Shown here in pieces: positions 34,850-44,500 of a DNA stretch of 64,000 bases. Both the position numbers and the translations under genes were made by a program. How positions within the stretch are numbered: the stretch's first letter is position 1; the number at the start of each line of letters is the position of its first letter. Source of the DNA: Flavobacterium urocaniciphilum (GTDB lineage: Bacteria; Bacteroidota; Bacteroidia; Flavobacteriales; Flavobacteriaceae); NCBI RefSeq assembly GCF_900110615.1, contig NZ_FOEI01000001.1, forward strand, positions 744,001-808,000, written 5' to 3'. Below the pieces are notes generated by a model that did no database searches, had not been told where the DNA came from, and saw only the letters and a list, made by a program, of their open reading frames with translations.

Positions 34850-34884
34850 CACCCGCATTGAGACACATGCAAGACCAATAAAAT

Positions 34885-34958
34885 GGCGAGGTAGCTCAGT
34901 TGGTTAGAGCGCAGGATTCATACCCCTGAGGTCGGCAGTTCGACCCTGCCTCTCGCTA
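34885..34958 (+). tRNA. tRNA-Met (CAU)
   Basis: A 74-nt cloverleaf: acceptor GGCGAGG with TCTCGCT (two G-U pairs), D arm GCTC/GAGC, anticodon arm with loop TTCATAC (anticodon CAU), T arm GGCAG/CTGCC with loop TTCGACC. CCA is not encoded. The G1-U72 pair and the lack of three G-C pairs in the anticodon stem argue against the initiator; a lysidine-type tRNA-Ile (CAU) is not excluded. Position 31-39 would be an A-C mismatch. Confidence 0.9.
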
Positions 34959-34960
34959 CT

Positions 34961-34999
34961 AAAACCCTAACAATTCAAAATGAATTAGTTAGGGTTTTT
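34961..34999 (+). terminator. terminator after tRNA-Met
   Basis: AAAACCCTAAC pairs with GTTAGGGTTTT, extended by AATTC/GAATT after a one-base bulge, then a T-run. It starts 3 nt after the tRNA. Confidence 0.92.
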
Positions 35000-35022
35000 T
35001 ATTTTAAAAATGATTCTAAAAA

Positions 35023-35052
35023 AAAAGCCTAAACTTTACAGTTTAGGCTTTT
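35023..35052 (-). terminator. rho-independent terminator of valS
   Basis: AAAAGCCTAAACT pairs perfectly with AGTTTAGGCTTTT (13 bp, loop TTAC). On the minus strand it is followed by T residues, 19 bp after the valS stop. Confidence 0.92.
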
Positions 35053-35071
35053 ATATTTTGCTATAATTGAT

Positions 35072-37702
35072 TTATTTCAACCCAGCGATACTTTGTTCTA
35101 ACGTTGCGATTTTCGCTAAAGCATCTGCTTCTTTTTTGCGTTCGTTTGCAATTACTTGTTCTGGAGCACCAGAAACAAATTTTTCATTTGATAATTTTCC
35201 TTGTACCGAACGTAAGAATCCTTTAGTGTAATTCAATTCTTCTGTTAATTTAGCGATTTCAGCTTCAATATCCACATTACCCGTAACAGGAATGAAATAT
35301 TCGTTAGATTTAACTCTATACGATAAAGCGCCATCAACTTTTTCAGAAACGTACATTAAATCAACAATGTTTCCTAATTTCATAATGATTGAATCGAAAT
35401 AGGTAGTCGCTTTTTCATTATTTACAACTTTCAATTCAATTACATCCTTAAATGGAATATTTTTATCTTTTCTAATCGTTCTAATACCAGAAATTACTTC
35501 TGTAGCCAATTCAAACTGCGCAATTAATTCAGTATTAACTTCTTTAACTTTTGGATATTCAGCAATAATTAAAGCTTGTTCTGGAGTTCTTTCTGCAATA
35601 TGTTGCCAAATTTCTTCCGTTAAGAACGGCATAAATGGATGCAATAATTTTAAATTATTTTCCAACATTTCAATTGCTTTCTCGAAAGTAACTTTATCAA
35701 TTGGTTGTTGGTATCCTGGTTTAATCATTTCTAAGAACCAAGAACAGAAATCGTCCCAAACTAATTTGTAAATTCCCATTAAAGCTTCAGATAATCTGTA
35801 TTTATCAAAATTATCTTCAATTTCAGCTAAAACTTGTTGGAATTTCGCTTCATACCATTCAATTGCTACTTTAGATGATTCTGGTTGTGCAATTGTTTCA
35901 GATACTTCCCAACCTTTAATTAATTTGAAAGCATTCCAAATTTTATTCGCGAAAGCTTTACCTTGATTACATAATTCTTCATCAAATAAAATATCATTTC
36001 CTGCTGAAGCACTTAACAATAATCCTACACGAACACCATCAGCTCCAAATTTCTCAATTAAACCTAGTGGTTCTGGCGAATTCCCTAATGACTTAGACAT
36101 TTTACGTCCTTGATTATCACGAACTAAACCTGTTAAATAAACATTTTTGAATGGTTTTGCATCAGCATATTCGTATCCTGCAATAATCATACGAGCAACC
36201 CAGAAGAATAAAATATCCGGACCAGTTACTAAATCATTAGTAGGATAATAGTATTTGAATTCTTCATTTTCTGGATCCATAATTCCTCCAAAAACTGACA
36301 TTGGCCATAACCAAGAAGAAAACCAAGTATCTAAAGCATCAGCATCTTGTTTTAAGTCTGAAGCCTGAAGATTAGGATTAGAAGTTCTTTCTTGAGCTAA
36401 TTTTACTGCGTCTTCAATATTTTCAGCAACAACAAAATCTTCTTTACCATCACCATAATAATATGCAGGAATTTGTTGTCCCCACCATAATTGACGAGAA
36501 ATATTCCAATCACGAATATTTTCTAACCAATGACGGTAAGTATTATTAAAACGACTTGGATATAATTTAATTTCATCTGATTCTAAAACGGCATGAATAG
36601 CAGGTTTAACTAATTCATCCATCTTTAAGAACCATTGATCTGATAAACGTGGTTCGATTACACATTTTGTTCTTTCTGAAGTACCAACATTATTAGTATA
36701 TGGTTCTACTTTACTTAAAGCGTTAATTGAAGTTAATTCTGCTTCAATTTCTGTACGAACAACAAAACGATCTTTACCTTCATAATGCAATCCAAATGAG
36801 TTTAAAGTGGCATCTTCATTGAAAATATCGATAATTTCTAAATTATGTTTATCTCCTAAAACTTTATCGTTTACATCATGTGCAGGGGTTACTTTTAAAC
36901 AACCAGTACCAAATTCTAAATCAACATATTCATCTTCAATAATAGGAATCACTCTTCCAGAAATAGGAATAATCGCTTTTTTACCCTTTAAATTGAAATG
37001 TCTTTCGTCGTTAGGATTGATACAAATTGCAGTATCACCAAAAATTGTTTCTGGACGCGTTGTAGCAACAACTAAATAATCATTTGAATTTTCAATTTGA
37101 TATTTGATATAAAATAATTTTCCTTGACGTTCTTCAAAAATTACTTCTTCATCTGATAACGTTGTTTTAGCTTCCGGATCCCAATTAACCATTCGGTAAC
37201 CACGATAAATCATTCCTTTGTTATATAAATCTACAAAAGAGCGAATAACTGATGCCGACATATCTGGATCCATTGTAAACTTCGTTCTATCCCAATCACA
37301 AGAACAACCTAATTGTTTTAATTGTTCTAAAATTGTTCCACCATATTTATCGGTCCAATCGTAGGCATGCTTTAAAAACTCTTCACGAGTTAAATCGGCT
37401 TTATTAATTCCTTCTGATTTTAATTTCGCAACAACTTTTGCTTCAGTAGCAATAGAAGCATGATCCGTTCCAGGAACCCAACATGCATTAAATCCTTTTA
37501 AACGTGCACGACGAATTAAAACATCCTGAATGGTATTATTCAACATATGTCCCATGTGTAATACTCCCGTTACGTTTGGTGGAGGAATTACAATTGTATA
37601 AGGTGTACGTTGATCTGGTTTAGAATGAAAATAATTATTTTTCATCCAGTAATTGTACCATTTTTGTTCTACAGATTTAGCATCAAATTGGGCTGGTATC
37701 AT
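35072..37702 (-). CDS. valS: valyl-tRNA synthetase
   Basis: Class I aminoacyl-tRNA synthetase of 876 residues that charges tRNA-Val, with editing of threonine. The HIGH motif is [17 protein letters not shown] (residues 41-57) and KMSKS is [11 protein letters not shown] (near 530). The CP1 editing domain is present ([12 protein letters not shown], near 213-224). The C-terminal coiled-coil arm typical of ValS is present (about 805-876). No regulatory T-box or leader was found in the 155-bp upstream gap. It is followed by a terminator. Confidence 0.97.
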   Translation of the reverse strand: MIPAQFDAKSVEQKWYNYWMKNNYFHSKPDQRTPYTIVIPPPNVTGVLHMGHMLNNTIQDVLIRRARLKGFNACWVPGTDHASIATEAKVVAKLKSEGINKADLTREEFLKHAYDWTDKYGGTILEQLKQLGCSCDWDRTKFTMDPDMSASVIRSFVDLYNKGMIYRGYRMVNWDPEAKTTLSDEEVIFEERQGKLFYIKYQIENSNDYLVVATTRPETIFGDTAICINPNDERHFNLKGKKAIIPISGRVIPIIEDEYVDLEFGTGCLKVTPAHDVNDKVLGDKHNLEIIDIFNEDATLNSFGLHYEGKDRFVVRTEIEAELTSINALSKVEPYTNNVGTSERTKCVIEPRLSDQWFLKMDELVKPAIHAVLESDEIKLYPSRFNNTYRHWLENIRDWNISRQLWWGQQIPAYYYGDGKEDFVVAENIEDAVKLAQERTSNPNLQASDLKQDADALDTWFSSWLWPMSVFGGIMDPENEEFKYYYPTNDLVTGPDILFFWVARMIIAGYEYADAKPFKNVYLTGLVRDNQGRKMSKSLGNSPEPLGLIEKFGADGVRVGLLLSASAGNDILFDEELCNQGKAFANKIWNAFKLIKGWEVSETIAQPESSKVAIEWYEAKFQQVLAEIEDNFDKYRLSEALMGIYKLVWDDFCSWFLEMIKPGYQQPIDKVTFEKAIEMLENNLKLLHPFMPFLTEEIWQHIAERTPEQALIIAEYPKVKEVNTELIAQFELATEVISGIRTIRKDKNIPFKDVIELKVVNNEKATTYFDSIIMKLGNIVDLMYVSEKVDGALSYRVKSNEYFIPVTGNVDIEAEIAKLTEELNYTKGFLRSVQGKLSNEKFVSGAPEQVIANERKKEADALAKIATLEQSIAGLK

Positions 37703-37857
37703 ATTGCAAATAATTTTATATAAATATTGACTGTTTGGTATAATTTTTGAAATGTATTTGCAAAAGTAATTATATAATATAGAATAAAAAAAATGTATTT
37801 ACTTTTTGTTAATTAGTTCAAAAAAACATATTTTTACAAATATCAAAATCTAATAAA

Positions 37858-38253
37858 ATGAAACGATTATTATTTATATTAGTCTTAATAGTGTCTGGAT
37901 TTTCAACATATGCACAAACTGGTGCTAAGATTGAATTTAAAGAAGAAACTATTAATTATGGAAATGTTTTTAAAGGAGAAGATTCTGGAAAAAGAGTTTT
38001 TGAATTTAAAAATACAGGAGACGCACCTTTAATTATAAAAGATGTAAAAAGTAGTTGCGGATGTACTGTTCCAACCAAACCAAAAGATCCAATCTTACCA
38101 GGAAAAACAGGGATAATTGAAGTACAATACAATATGAATCCAGGACCAATAAGTAAAACAATTACAGTTGAAAGCAACGCTGTTAATAAAGAAAACGGAA
38201 TGGTAGCCTTAAGGATTAAAGGTACTGTAATGGTTAAAGAAGAAAAAAAGTAA
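37858..38253 (+). CDS. secreted DUF1573 protein
   Basis: A 131-residue protein with signal peptide (cut near 19, TYAQ). The DUF1573 domain is an Ig-like beta-sandwich: IEFKEETINYGNVFKGEDSG, FEFKNTGDAPLIIKDVKSSCGCTVPTKPKDPILPG and IEVQYN. The CGCT motif is typical. Probably periplasmic, related to MSP/ASH-type domains; function unproven. It ends at a bidirectional terminator. Confidence 0.88.
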   Translation: MKRLLFILVLIVSGFSTYAQTGAKIEFKEETINYGNVFKGEDSGKRVFEFKNTGDAPLIIKDVKSSCGCTVPTKPKDPILPGKTGIIEVQYNMNPGPISKTITVESNAVNKENGMVALRIKGTVMVKEEKK

Positions 38254-38270
38254 TTTAAAAAAATATCAAT

Positions 38271-38300
38271 AAAAAATCCCGAGTAACTTCGGGATTTTTT
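38271..38300. terminator. bidirectional rho-independent terminator
   Basis: AAAAAATCCCGA pairs with TCGGGATTTTTT (12 bp, loop GTAACT), between the DUF1573 gene and the convergent aspartyl protease gene. Confidence 0.92.
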
Positions 38301-38304
38301 TGTT

Positions 38305-39627
38305 TTATATTTCTTCTTTTAACAATAATTCAAAAGTATAGAACATACCATCTCTTTCAATTTCAATAGTTATAATTTCATCAATGTTTTTATGAAAAAT
38401 TTCACTTAATTCTTGTAATTTATAATTTGAAGCTTTTTTTCCATTTACCGAAATAATCTTATCATCCACCATCAAACCTACTTTTTCAGCAATTGAATTT
38501 TTTCTAATATAAACAATCTCTACTCCAGGTTTTATAGAGTATTTTACAGAATATTTATTTTCATCAAGAGCATTTCCCGTATAATTAATTGTGGTGAATT
38601 TCATATCCACATTTTTTTCTTCAATGATTTCAATACCATTATGATGAATATCAATTCCTGCAACATTGTAATAAAATCTATCTTTAAAATTACTATTTTT
38701 CTTTAGATACATTACTTGTTTACTGTAATCGAAAATTACATTAAATCGTTTCAGAATTTCACCACCAAAGGAACCATCTCTACTTGTTAATAAATTCTTT
38801 TTAGCAAATGAAATGGTATCTGGCAAAGAAATTATTGGTTGATCGAACTCAAAATCTGAAAATTTAATGTTTTTAAATCGTACTCGTTTTCCAAATATAT
38901 TTCCACCAATTCCAGAACCTAAATAATCTACGATAAAAGTTTTATTAATTTCTTGAAGTTCTTTTTCAAATATCCATAAACCATCTGAAAGTCCAGTATC
39001 TACAAGTAATTCTAATTGTTTTAATTTGTATTCATCAATATTGATTTCTACGGGTATGTAAGGCTTATTATCTTTTAAAACAAAAGGTAATTTATTATGA
39101 TTTGATATTTTTCTTTTATATCCTTCTGTTTCTTTTCGATAAACTATTATTTTTTTGGTATCATACTGAATTTCTATTTTATTATTATTAAAAAAATCAG
39201 CACCTAGAATACCATGAATGGGTATACCCATATTAGTAGAAAAATCATATTTCTCTTCCAACATTAAAATAACATCTAATTTTTTAGAAGATAAATTCTT
39301 GAATTCAATTCTATTATTTCGTGAAATATAAGCATCAATAGGAGCTTCAGTTCCTGGACCAGTGATTTTTATTTTAAAAGTATCATAAAAGGCAATACTA
39401 TCTTTAGAAGGAAATGCAAAAAGAACATTATATGCAGAACCTGTATCTAAAATAAGATTAAGTTTTACATTATTTAATTTTGGCTGTAAAATAATAGTAT
39501 TATTGAGCAATTGAAAAGGTATCGTAATTTTATTCTTATTTTCGGAAAAATCCCAAATATTTTGTGAATAAACATTAACGCAAAAGAGTAAAAGTGATAA
39601 AAATCTACAATACGTGAACATAACCAT
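38305..39627 (-). CDS. secreted retropepsin-like aspartyl protease with PDZ domain
   Basis: A 440-residue exported protein (signal peptide about 1-21, ending VNVYSQ). It carries two aspartyl-protease half domains, each with a DTG motif: LILDTGSAYNVLF (about 60) and LLVDTGLSDGLWIF (about 210), so one chain forms both catalytic aspartates. A PDZ domain is at about 365-425 (NSIAEKVGLMVDDKIISVNGKKASNYKL), likely a substrate or partner docking module. Family members in Bacteroidota are mostly uncharacterised. Lone gene, divergent from the PLP aminotransferase. A second ATG two codons in is also possible. Confidence 0.88.
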   Translation of the reverse strand: MVMFTYCRFLSLLLFCVNVYSQNIWDFSENKNKITIPFQLLNNTIILQPKLNNVKLNLILDTGSAYNVLFAFPSKDSIAFYDTFKIKITGPGTEAPIDAYISRNNRIEFKNLSSKKLDVILMLEEKYDFSTNMGIPIHGILGADFFNNNKIEIQYDTKKIIVYRKETEGYKRKISNHNKLPFVLKDNKPYIPVEINIDEYKLKQLELLVDTGLSDGLWIFEKELQEINKTFIVDYLGSGIGGNIFGKRVRFKNIKFSDFEFDQPIISLPDTISFAKKNLLTSRDGSFGGEILKRFNVIFDYSKQVMYLKKNSNFKDRFYYNVAGIDIHHNGIEIIEEKNVDMKFTTINYTGNALDENKYSVKYSIKPGVEIVYIRKNSIAEKVGLMVDDKIISVNGKKASNYKLQELSEIFHKNIDEIITIEIERDGMFYTFELLLKEEI

Positions 39628-39736
39628 AATTATTTAACTAAATGTACGATTTTTTTTACTCATTAAATATTTTTTAACGAAATATTATTATGGAATCCGT
39701 ATTTTTTTGCACTTTTGCAAAGCAAAAATTTAAGTT

Positions 39737-40927
39737 ATGCCAAAAATCTCACACAAAGGGCAACAAATGCCTGAATCGCCAATTAGAAAATTAGTTCCAT
39801 ACGCTGAAGGAGCTAAAAAAAGAGGTACAAAAGTTTACCATTTAAATATTGGACAACCAGATATTAAAACTCCAGAAGTTGCTTTACAAGCGGTTAAAAA
39901 TTTTGATATTAATGTATTAGAATACAGCCATAGTGCTGGATTTGAAAGTTATAGAAATAAACTTTCTGCTTATTACAAAAATCAAGGTTTACCTGTTGAA
40001 ACAAAAGATATTATTATTACAACTGGAGGTTCTGAAGCTTTATTGTTTGCTTTAGGTTCTACTTTAGATCAAGGAGATGAAATTATTATTCCTGAGCCGT
40101 TTTACGCAAATTATAATGGATTTTCTACTGCAAGTGGCGTAAAAGTTGTACCAGTAATTTCTGGAATTGAAACAGGATTTGCTTTACCACCAATGGAAGA
40201 TTTTGAAAAATTAATTACTCCTAGAACTAAAGCAATTTTAATTTGTAATCCTGGTAATCCAACTGGTTATTTATATTCTAAAGAAGAAATTGAAAAATTA
40301 GCAGAAATTGTTAAGAAACACGATTTATTCTTAATTGCGGATGAAGTTTATAGAGAATTTGCTTATGATGGATTAAAACATTATTCTGTATTAAATGTTC
40401 CTGGATTAGAACAACATGCCATCATGATTGATTCTGTTTCTAAGAGATTTAGTATGTGTGGAGCAAGAATTGGATGTGTAGTTTCTAAAAATGAAGAATT
40501 TATGGCTACTGCTATGAAATTCGCTCAAGCAAGATTAAGTCCTCCAACATATGCTCAAGTTGCAAGTGAAGCTGCGTTAGACACTCCACAAAGTTACTTT
40601 GATGAAGTTATTACTGAATATGTAGACAGAAGAAATACTTTAGTTGAAGAAATGCAAAAAATTGAAGGTGTTACAATTGCTAATCCAAAAGGAGCCTTTT
40701 ATTGCATTGCTAAATTACCTGTAAAAAATGCAGATGATTTTGCACAATGGTTATTAGAAGAATTCAATTTAAATGGAGAAACTGTTATGGTTGCGCCAGC
40801 AGCAGGCTTTTACTCTACTCCTGGAGTTGGTTTAGATGAAATCAGAATTGCTTATGTATTGAAAAAAGAAGATTTAATTAAATCGGTTCAAATATTAAAA
40901 GAAGCATTAAGAGTTTACAACTCATAA
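39737..40927 (+). CDS. PLP-dependent class I/II aminotransferase
   Basis: A 396-residue fold-type I aminotransferase. Recognised blocks are [17 protein letters not shown] (about 34-50), [13 protein letters not shown] (about 95-107), [12 protein letters not shown] (about 174-185, with the Asn for PLP), [12 protein letters not shown] and the PLP lysine in [15 protein letters not shown] (about 235-249). The sequence is aspartate or aromatic aminotransferase-like; substrate cannot be fixed. Transcribed alone upstream of the convergent tRNA-Ser genes. Confidence 0.9.
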   Translation: MPKISHKGQQMPESPIRKLVPYAEGAKKRGTKVYHLNIGQPDIKTPEVALQAVKNFDINVLEYSHSAGFESYRNKLSAYYKNQGLPVETKDIIITTGGSEALLFALGSTLDQGDEIIIPEPFYANYNGFSTASGVKVVPVISGIETGFALPPMEDFEKLITPRTKAILICNPGNPTGYLYSKEEIEKLAEIVKKHDLFLIADEVYREFAYDGLKHYSVLNVPGLEQHAIMIDSVSKRFSMCGARIGCVVSKNEEFMATAMKFAQARLSPPTYAQVASEAALDTPQSYFDEVITEYVDRRNTLVEEMQKIEGVTIANPKGAFYCIAKLPVKNADDFAQWLLEEFNLNGETVMVAPAAGFYSTPGVGLDEIRIAYVLKKEDLIKSVQILKEALRVYNS

Positions 40928-40949
40928 TATATTTTCCAACAAATATAAA

Positions 40950-41032
40950 AATCGGGATTATTTATTAATTCCGATTTTTTTTTACATATATACAAAAAAA
41001 ACAACCCTTAAATCATTAAGGGTTGTTTTAGT
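40950..41032. terminator. two hairpins between the aminotransferase and tRNA-Ser genes
   Basis: A first imperfect hairpin, AATCGGGATT with AATTCCGATT, is followed by a T-run (40951-40983) and can end the aminotransferase transcript. A second, AACAACCCTTAA with TTAAGGGTTGTT (41000-41027), serves the tRNA-Ser transcript on the minus strand. Confidence 0.78.
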
Positions 41033-41049
41033 TTATACGACTCTATTTG

Positions 41050-41134
41050 CGGAGGAAGAGGGATTCGAACCCCCGGACCTGTTACAGTCAACAGTTTTCA
41101 AGACTGCCGCATTCGACCACTCTGCCATTCCTCC
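41050..41134 (-). tRNA. tRNA-Ser (UGA), copy 2
   Basis: An 85-nt class II tRNA with a long variable arm. On the minus strand the acceptor is GGAGGAA with TTCCTCC, the anticodon arm is GCAGT-CTTGAAA-ACTGT (anticodon UGA) and the T arm has GGTTCGAATCC. It differs from the upstream copy only at one acceptor base pair. CCA is not encoded. Confidence 0.95.
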
Positions 41135-41175
41135 TATATGATAATAGAATTTAGTCGTACAATAAATAATTTTCG

Positions 41176-41260
41176 CGGAGAAAGAGGGATTCGAACCCCC
41201 GGACCTGTTACAGTCAACAGTTTTCAAGACTGCCGCATTCGACCACTCTGCCATTTCTCC
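41176..41260 (-). tRNA. tRNA-Ser (UGA), copy 1
   Basis: An 85-nt tRNA-Ser like the copy 41 bp downstream, with acceptor GGAGAAA and TTTCTCC. It is the first gene of a two-tRNA transcript from the promoter at 41288-41318. Confidence 0.95.
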
Positions 41261-41597
41261 AATAATCTCTTTCGATTATTACGGGTGCAAATATAGCCTC
41301 TTTTTTATAATCTCCAAACGAATTATGTAACTTTTTTTTATTAATTTTTAATCATCTGATACTCTTTACGTTAAAAAAACCTAAATAAAAACATTCAATT
41401 CATTCAGTTCAAACATTATTTCCATCCATTAGTCGATTTTATTTATTTTAAAAAAACATTTAAGATAAATTTATCAAGAATTTAGTCGCCTATCCTAAAT
41501 ACTACAAATTCCTACTATACAATTTTCATACATTTTTAAATAATGTTTTTGGGTTTTTAAAGCCTAAAAATGATTCGTAACCCTAACAAATAATCGT
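41261..41597. other. 337-bp intergenic region
   Basis: It holds the tRNA-Ser promoter at its left end. The remaining 280 bp is very AT-rich and leads to the adhesin gene. I found no ORF, no clear TAnnTTTG promoter and no strong hairpin for the adhesin; its control signals must be in this stretch but are not recognisable to me. Confidence 0.6.
41288..41318 (-). promoter_or_regulatory. promoter of the tRNA-Ser pair
   Basis: Minus-strand TTTG (41315-41318), 19 bp, TATATTTG (41288-41295), followed by CACCCG. It is the same arrangement and discriminator as the tRNA-Met promoter. Confidence 0.85.
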
Positions 41598-44500
41598 ATG
41601 AATGTAATTTACAACTTAAGAATAAAATATTTAGGATTAATATTTTTATTTTCTTTATTTACTTTTAGCTATGGACAATCATTAACATCTGATAAAGATG
41701 ATTATTATCCTGGAGAATTAGCAACTTTTACAGGTAGTGGTTTTGCACCAAACGAAACAATTGAATTGGTTGTACTTCATTCTGATGAAACTCCAAATAC
41801 AGGTGAAAATCACGAACATTGGGAAGTACAAGCTGATAGTTCTGGTACATTTGTTACCACATGGATTGTTTGTACAGATGATTGCTTAGGATCTACACTT
41901 AGAGCTTATGCAACGGGGTTATCTAGTGGATTTCAAGCTTGGGTTGATTTTAAAGATGCCAATTCGAGTATAAATTTAACTAGTCCGACAAATGCATTTC
42001 AAGGAGATACTGTAAATGTAGTTGCAAAATTAACTAGTAATCCTGGTAACGTTTTAGTTATTGGCAGAGTTATAAAGTTTTATTTAAATGGTGTCTTATT
42101 AGGACAAAGTTCCACAAATTCATCAGCTGAAGCTTCATTTAGTTTTATTTGTTCACAAGCGGTAGGAAATTATAATGGTTCAAATGGAATTAAAGCAGAA
42201 TTTGAAGGTGATCCTTCAAACAATCCATATGCTGGTTCAAGCAAAGCTAATAACTTTGAAATAAAGGCTCCAATCTGTATGTCACCAACCATAACTTGTC
42301 CGCAAAATATAACCGTAAGTAGTGAAATCAATTCTTGTGGAAAATTGGTTTCTTTTCAAGCGACTGCAACCGGTACATCGCCAACAATTTCATACAAAAT
42401 AGGTACTATAACTATTACTTCACCATACCTATTCCCTAAAGGAACTTCATCTGTAACAGCAACAGCAACTAATTCATGTGGTAGTTCTAATTGTGTATTT
42501 ACTGTTACTGTTAACGATACTACTCCACCAATACTAACAAGTACAGGATCAAATCAAACAATTAGTTGCTCTAATCAATTAGAATTTAACATCCCAACAG
42601 CAATAGATAATTGTGATACAAATCCTCAAATAATTGAAGTTTCAGATATCACAACGCCAGGTAATTGCAATAATACTTACACAAGAGTAAAAACTTGGAA
42701 AGCTCAAGATGCGAGTGGAAACCAAAGTGCAACTGTAAGTCAAACTATTAATGTAATTGATGATATTGATCCTGTTCCTCCTGCTGCTCCAGCTACTGCT
42801 ACTTATCAATGTTTAGATGATGTTCCTGCGGCTGAAAGTTTATCCGCTCAAGATAATTGTTCGGGTGTGATTGTTGGAATTAGTCAAGATACAGTTGATT
42901 CAAGTAATCCGTGTCATGTGGTAATTACAAGAACTTGGACCTTTACTGATGCTTGTCAAAATTCAAGTAGTGTGGTTCAAACTATTAATGTAATTGATGA
43001 TGTTGATCCTGTTCCTCCTGCTGCTCCTGCTGCTGCTTCTTACCAATGCTTAAATGATGTTCCTGCGGCTGAAAGTTTATCCGCTCAAGATAATTGTTCG
43101 GGGGTGATTTTTGGAATTAGTCAAGATAGTGTAAATTCAAGCAATCCTTGTCATGTGGTAATTACTAGAACTTGGACGTTTACTGATGCTTGTCAAAATT
43201 CAAGTAGTGTGGTACAAACTATTAATGTAATTGATGATGTTGATCCTGTTCCTCCTGCTGCTCCTGCAACTGCTTCTTACCAATGCTTAAATGATGTTCC
43301 TGCGGCTGAAAGTTTATCCGCTCAAGATAATTGTTCAGGTATGATTGTTGGAATTAGTCAAGATACAGTTGATTCAAGCAATCCTTGTCATGTGGTAATT
43401 ACAAGAACTTGGACATTTACCGATGCTTGTCAAAATTCAAGTAGTGTGGTACAAACTATAAATGTAATTGATGATGTTGATCCTGTTCCTCCTGCTGCTC
43501 CTGCTACTGCTTCTTATCAATGTTTAAATGATGTTCCTGCGGCTGAAAGTTTATCCGCTCAAGATAATTGTTCGGGTGTGATTGTTGGAATTAGTCAAGA
43601 TACTGTTGATTCAAGCAATCCTTGTCATGTGGTAATTACTAGAACTTGGACCTTTACTGATGCTTGTCAAAATTCAAGTAGTGTGGTACAAACTATTAAT
43701 GTAATTGATGATGTAGACCCTGTTCCTCCTGCTGCTCCTGCTGCTGCTTCTTATCAATGTTTAAATGATGTTCCTGCGGCTGAAAGTTTATCCGCTCAAG
43801 ATAATTGTTCGGGTGTGATTGTTGGAATTAGTCAAGATAGTGTAGATGCAAGTAATCCGTGTCATGTGGTAATTACAAGAACTTGGACCTTTACCGATGC
43901 ATGTCAAAATTCAAGTAGTGTAATTCAAATTATTAATGTAATTGATGATGTTGATCCTGTTCCTCCTTCTGCTCCAGCTACTGCTTCTTACCAATGCTTA
44001 AATGATGTTCCTGCGGCTGAAAGTTTATCCGCTCAAGATAATTGTTCGGGTGTGATTGCTGGAATTAGTCAAGATTCTGTTGATTCAAGCAATCCGTGTC
44101 ATGTGGTAATTACAAGAACTTGGACGTTTACTGATGCTTGTCAAAATTCAAGTAGTGTGGTTCAAACTATTAATGTAATTGATGATGTAGATCCTGTTCC
44201 TCCTGCTGCTCCTGCTGCTGCTTCTTACCAATGCTTAAATGATGTTCCTGCGGCTGAAAGTTTATCCGCTCAAGATAATTGTTCAGGTGTGATTGTTGGA
44301 ATTAGTCAAGATAGTGTAGATGCAAGCAATCCTTGTCATGTGGTAATTACTAGAACTTGGACGTTTACCGATGCATGTCAAAATTCAAGTAGTGTGGTTC
44401 AAACTATTAATGTGATTGATGATGTTGATCCTGTTCCTCCTGCTGGTCCTGCTACTGCTTCTTATCAATGTTTAGATGATGTTCCTGCGGCTGAAAGTTT

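Noticed and set aside
37703..37857. Possible leader or T-box type regulation upstream of valS
   Set aside because: No Val-rich peptide, no T-box-like sequence and no terminator before the start; only AT-rich sequence with a weak TACTTTTG element.
41033..41254. A 73-codon open frame on the minus strand with an internal duplication ([15 protein letters not shown] repeated)
   Set aside because: It is the translation of the two tRNA-Ser genes; the repeated peptide is simply the duplicated tRNA.
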